From the NCBI GenBank assembly GCA_030067055.1, contig JASJAL010000338.1, positions 1-6,058 of the forward strand: 6,058 bases of DNA. The letters are read 5' to 3'. Every line of letters begins with the position of its first letter. Position 1 is the stretch's first letter. A model generated the notes under the pieces. The model was given only the letters and a program-made list of their open reading frames with translations, ran no database searches and was not told the origin of the DNA. Shown here in pieces: positions 4,577 through 6,058 of the stretch. The position numbers were made by a program, and so were the translations under genes. The DNA comes from Kiloniellales bacterium. GTDB taxonomy: Bacteria; Pseudomonadota; Alphaproteobacteria; Kiloniellales; JAKSBE01.

Positions 4577-5731
4577 ATGGATCGAACCCGCAGCCAGAGC
4601 GTCGCGCTCGCCTTCGGCGGCCTGATCGCCCTGGCCGCGGCCATGGGCATCGGGCGCTTCGTCTATACGCCGATCCTGCCCTTCATGGAGCAAGCCCTGG
4701 GCCTGAGCAAGACCGAGGCCGGGATCGTCGCCTCGGCCAACTTCCTGGGCTACCTGCTGGGCGCCCTGGGCGCGGCGGCGGGTCGCCTGCCTGGCGAGCG
4801 TCGGCTCTGGTTCCTGGTGGCGCTGGGGATCAGTGCCGTGACCACCGCAGCCATGGGCCTGGCCTCCGCCGTGCCGGTCTTCTTGGTACTGCGCTTCCTC
4901 GGCGGTGTGGCCAGCGCTTTCGTCCTGGTCTTCGGCTCCGCCCTGGTCCTCGACCGCCTGGCCCAGGCCGGACGGCCCAGTCTGTCGTCCGTTCACTTCG
5001 CCGGAGTCGGCAGCGGAATCGCCCTGTCGGCCGTCCTGGTCTGGGGCCTCGGCGCCGCCGGCGCCGATTGGCGGGCGCTCTGGCTGGCCAGCGGTGCGCT
5101 CTCGCTCTTGGCGCTGCTGGCCGCGCGGGCGCTGGTCCCGGGCGAGGCGGAAGCCGCCGCCCCCCAGGCGGACGGCAAGGCGCCAGGCGGCCCGGACCGG
5201 CGTCTGCTGGCCTTGACCCTGGCCTACGGTCTCTTCGGCTTCGGCTACGTGATCACGGCGACCTTCATCTCGACCATGGTGCGCAGCCTGCCCGAGATCG
5301 CCGCCCTCGAGGGCCTGGTTTGGCTGGTGGTCGGCCTGGCCGCGGTCCCCTCCGTCGCCTTCTGGGCCTGGCTCGGGCGCTCCTGGGGCAACGACCGCAG
5401 CTTCGCCATCGCCTGCCTGGTGGAGGCCTTCGGGGTCGCGCTCTCCGTGCTGGTGACAGGCTCGGTCGCCATCGTCGTCGCGGCCGCTCTCTTGGGCGGC
5501 ACCTTCATGGGGATCACCGCGCTCGGCCTGATCAACGCCCGAGCGCTGTCCCGAGGCGACCCGCGGCGCGCCATCGCGATGATGACCGCCGCCTTCGGCC
5601 TGGGTCAGATGATCGGGCCGAGCTTCGCCGGCTACGCCTACGGCTTCGGCGAGAGCTTCCTGCTGCCCTCCCTGGTCGCCGCCATCGCGCTGGTCGCCGC
5701 CGCCGCCCTGACCCCCCGGCTGCGAGCGTGA
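4577..5731 (+). CDS. MFS transporter, YbfB/YjiJ family
   Basis: A 384-residue inner-membrane major facilitator of the YbfB/YjiJ (MFS_4) type; the substrate is unknown. The N-terminus ALAAAMGIGRFVYTPILPFM (18-37) and the following LGLSKTEAGIVASANFLGYLLGAL are characteristic of this family. About twelve hydrophobic segments are visible in two sets of six, split by a polar, Ala/Pro-rich loop at about 188-207 (GEAEAAAPQADGKAPGG). LRFLGGVASAFVLVFGSAL (105-123) and GLGQMIGPSFAGYAYGF (341-357) are further family-like stretches. The frame is open back to a TTG at 4466, but the upstream part is not membrane-like. The ATG at 4577, giving MDRTRSQSVALAFGG, is preferred, with a GGAG 11 nt before it. The preceding dyad and hairpin may regulate it. 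Its TGA abuts the stop of the convergent racemase gene. Confidence 0.9.
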   Translation: MDRTRSQSVALAFGGLIALAAAMGIGRFVYTPILPFMEQALGLSKTEAGIVASANFLGYLLGALGAAAGRLPGERRLWFLVALGISAVTTAAMGLASAVPVFLVLRFLGGVASAFVLVFGSALVLDRLAQAGRPSLSSVHFAGVGSGIALSAVLVWGLGAAGADWRALWLASGALSLLALLAARALVPGEAEAAAPQADGKAPGGPDRRLLALTLAYGLFGFGYVITATFISTMVRSLPEIAALEGLVWLVVGLAAVPSVAFWAWLGRSWGNDRSFAIACLVEAFGVALSVLVTGSVAIVVAAALLGGTFMGITALGLINARALSRGDPRRAIAMMTAAFGLGQMIGPSFAGYAYGFGESFLLPSLVAAIALVAAAALTPRLRA

Positions 5732-6058
5732 TCAGGGCAACTCGCAGCGAAACAGCGATCCGCCGGCGGGCTGGCCCTCCGACAGGCCGGCGAGGCGCAG
5801 CATGTGCCAGGCCAAGGCCTGATTGCTGGTGATCACCGGTTTGCCCAGGCCCGCCTCGGCCTCGGCAATGACACCGGTCGCACGCAGGTTGGTGCAGGAG
5901 GCGAAGACCGCCTCGCAGTCGGCCCCCGCTCCGACCCGGACGATGGCGTCGAGCACCGAGGCCGGCGCGATGCGCGCGACGACCGCTTCCTCGCTTTCCT
6001 CGAAGGAGCCGAAGGCGGCGATCTCCAGGCCGGCCTCTTCCAGGTTGCGGCGCATGGC
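5732..6058 (-). CDS. Asp/Glu racemase / maleate isomerase family protein, C-terminal part (partial)
   Basis: The C-terminal 108 residues of an enzyme cut by the right edge. The frame is open through 6058, and the ATG at 6055 is probably internal, since family members are about 230-260 residues. The fragment reads MRRNLEEAGLEI, then VVARIAPASVLDAIV, then FASCTNLRATGVIAEAEAGLGKPVITSNQALAWHMLRLAG in continuous order. The Cys of SCTNLRA is the second catalytic cysteine of the Asp/Glu racemase superfamily, and GKPVxTSNQAxxWH is typical of the maleate isomerase/arylmalonate decarboxylase/EutA branch. These cytoplasmic enzymes isomerise or decarboxylate dicarboxylates through Cys-assisted proton transfer. 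The N-terminal Cys and the substrate-defining residues are outside the window, so maleate, arylmalonate and ectoine-pathway roles cannot be separated. It is convergent with the MFS gene with no bases between the stop codons. Confidence 0.85.
   Translation of the reverse strand, partial: AMRRNLEEAGLEIAAFGSFEESEEAVVARIAPASVLDAIVRVGAGADCEAVFASCTNLRATGVIAEAEAGLGKPVITSNQALAWHMLRLAGLSEGQPAGGSLFRCELP

Noticed and set aside
4394..4996. 200-codon minus-strand frame rich in Gln, Gly and His
   Set aside because: Antisense to the first membrane segments of the MFS transporter; the composition is a typical GC-rich shadow.

Overview
The window reads as GC-rich chromosome of an alphaproteobacterium, most likely in or near the Rhodospirillales. 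This rests on three things: IF-1 with the C-terminus [11 protein letters not shown], the compact minus-strand block infA-maf-rng-yacG (an order I associate with alphaproteobacteria), and high GC (one 60-base stretch counted inside the transporter gene, 4741-4800, is 80% GC). It looks like ordinary chromosome. I see no CRISPR array, rRNA, tRNA, intact insertion sequence or phage module.

Left third (1-2076, minus strand): infA (translation initiation factor IF-1) is followed 14 bp later by maf (nucleotide pyrophosphatase). maf overlaps a short RNase E/G-family gene (rng) by 13 bp, and yacG starts 6 bp after rng and runs off the left edge. A plausible sigma70-type promoter for infA lies at 2124-2152. 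The operon joins translation initiation, NTP-pool cleaning, RNA processing and a gyrase-binding zinc protein. The RNase is unusual: it keeps the S1 domain and both catalytic Asp positions, but most of the 5'-sensor segment and the CPxC zinc-link are missing.

Middle (2077-3947): a 352-bp intergenic region separates the operon from plus-strand genes. It contains a convincing plus-strand intrinsic terminator (2295-2331) with no annotated gene in front of it, so it may end an undescribed small RNA or act as a leader attenuator. Next come two uncharacterised proteins (105 and 234 aa) and a small glyoxalase/bleomycin-resistance (VOC) protein with a near-ideal ribosome binding site. The three genes are co-directional with short gaps and may be co-transcribed, but no shared pathway is evident.

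Right third (3948-6058): about 630 bp carries no convincing gene. It is visibly poorer in GC (52% and 58% in two counted stretches) and rich in short inverted repeats. A dyad over a candidate -10 box and a strong GC hairpin precede a YbfB/YjiJ-type MFS transporter. That gene ends directly against the stop codon of a convergent gene, the C-terminal 108 residues of an Asp/Glu racemase/maleate isomerase-type enzyme cut by the right edge.
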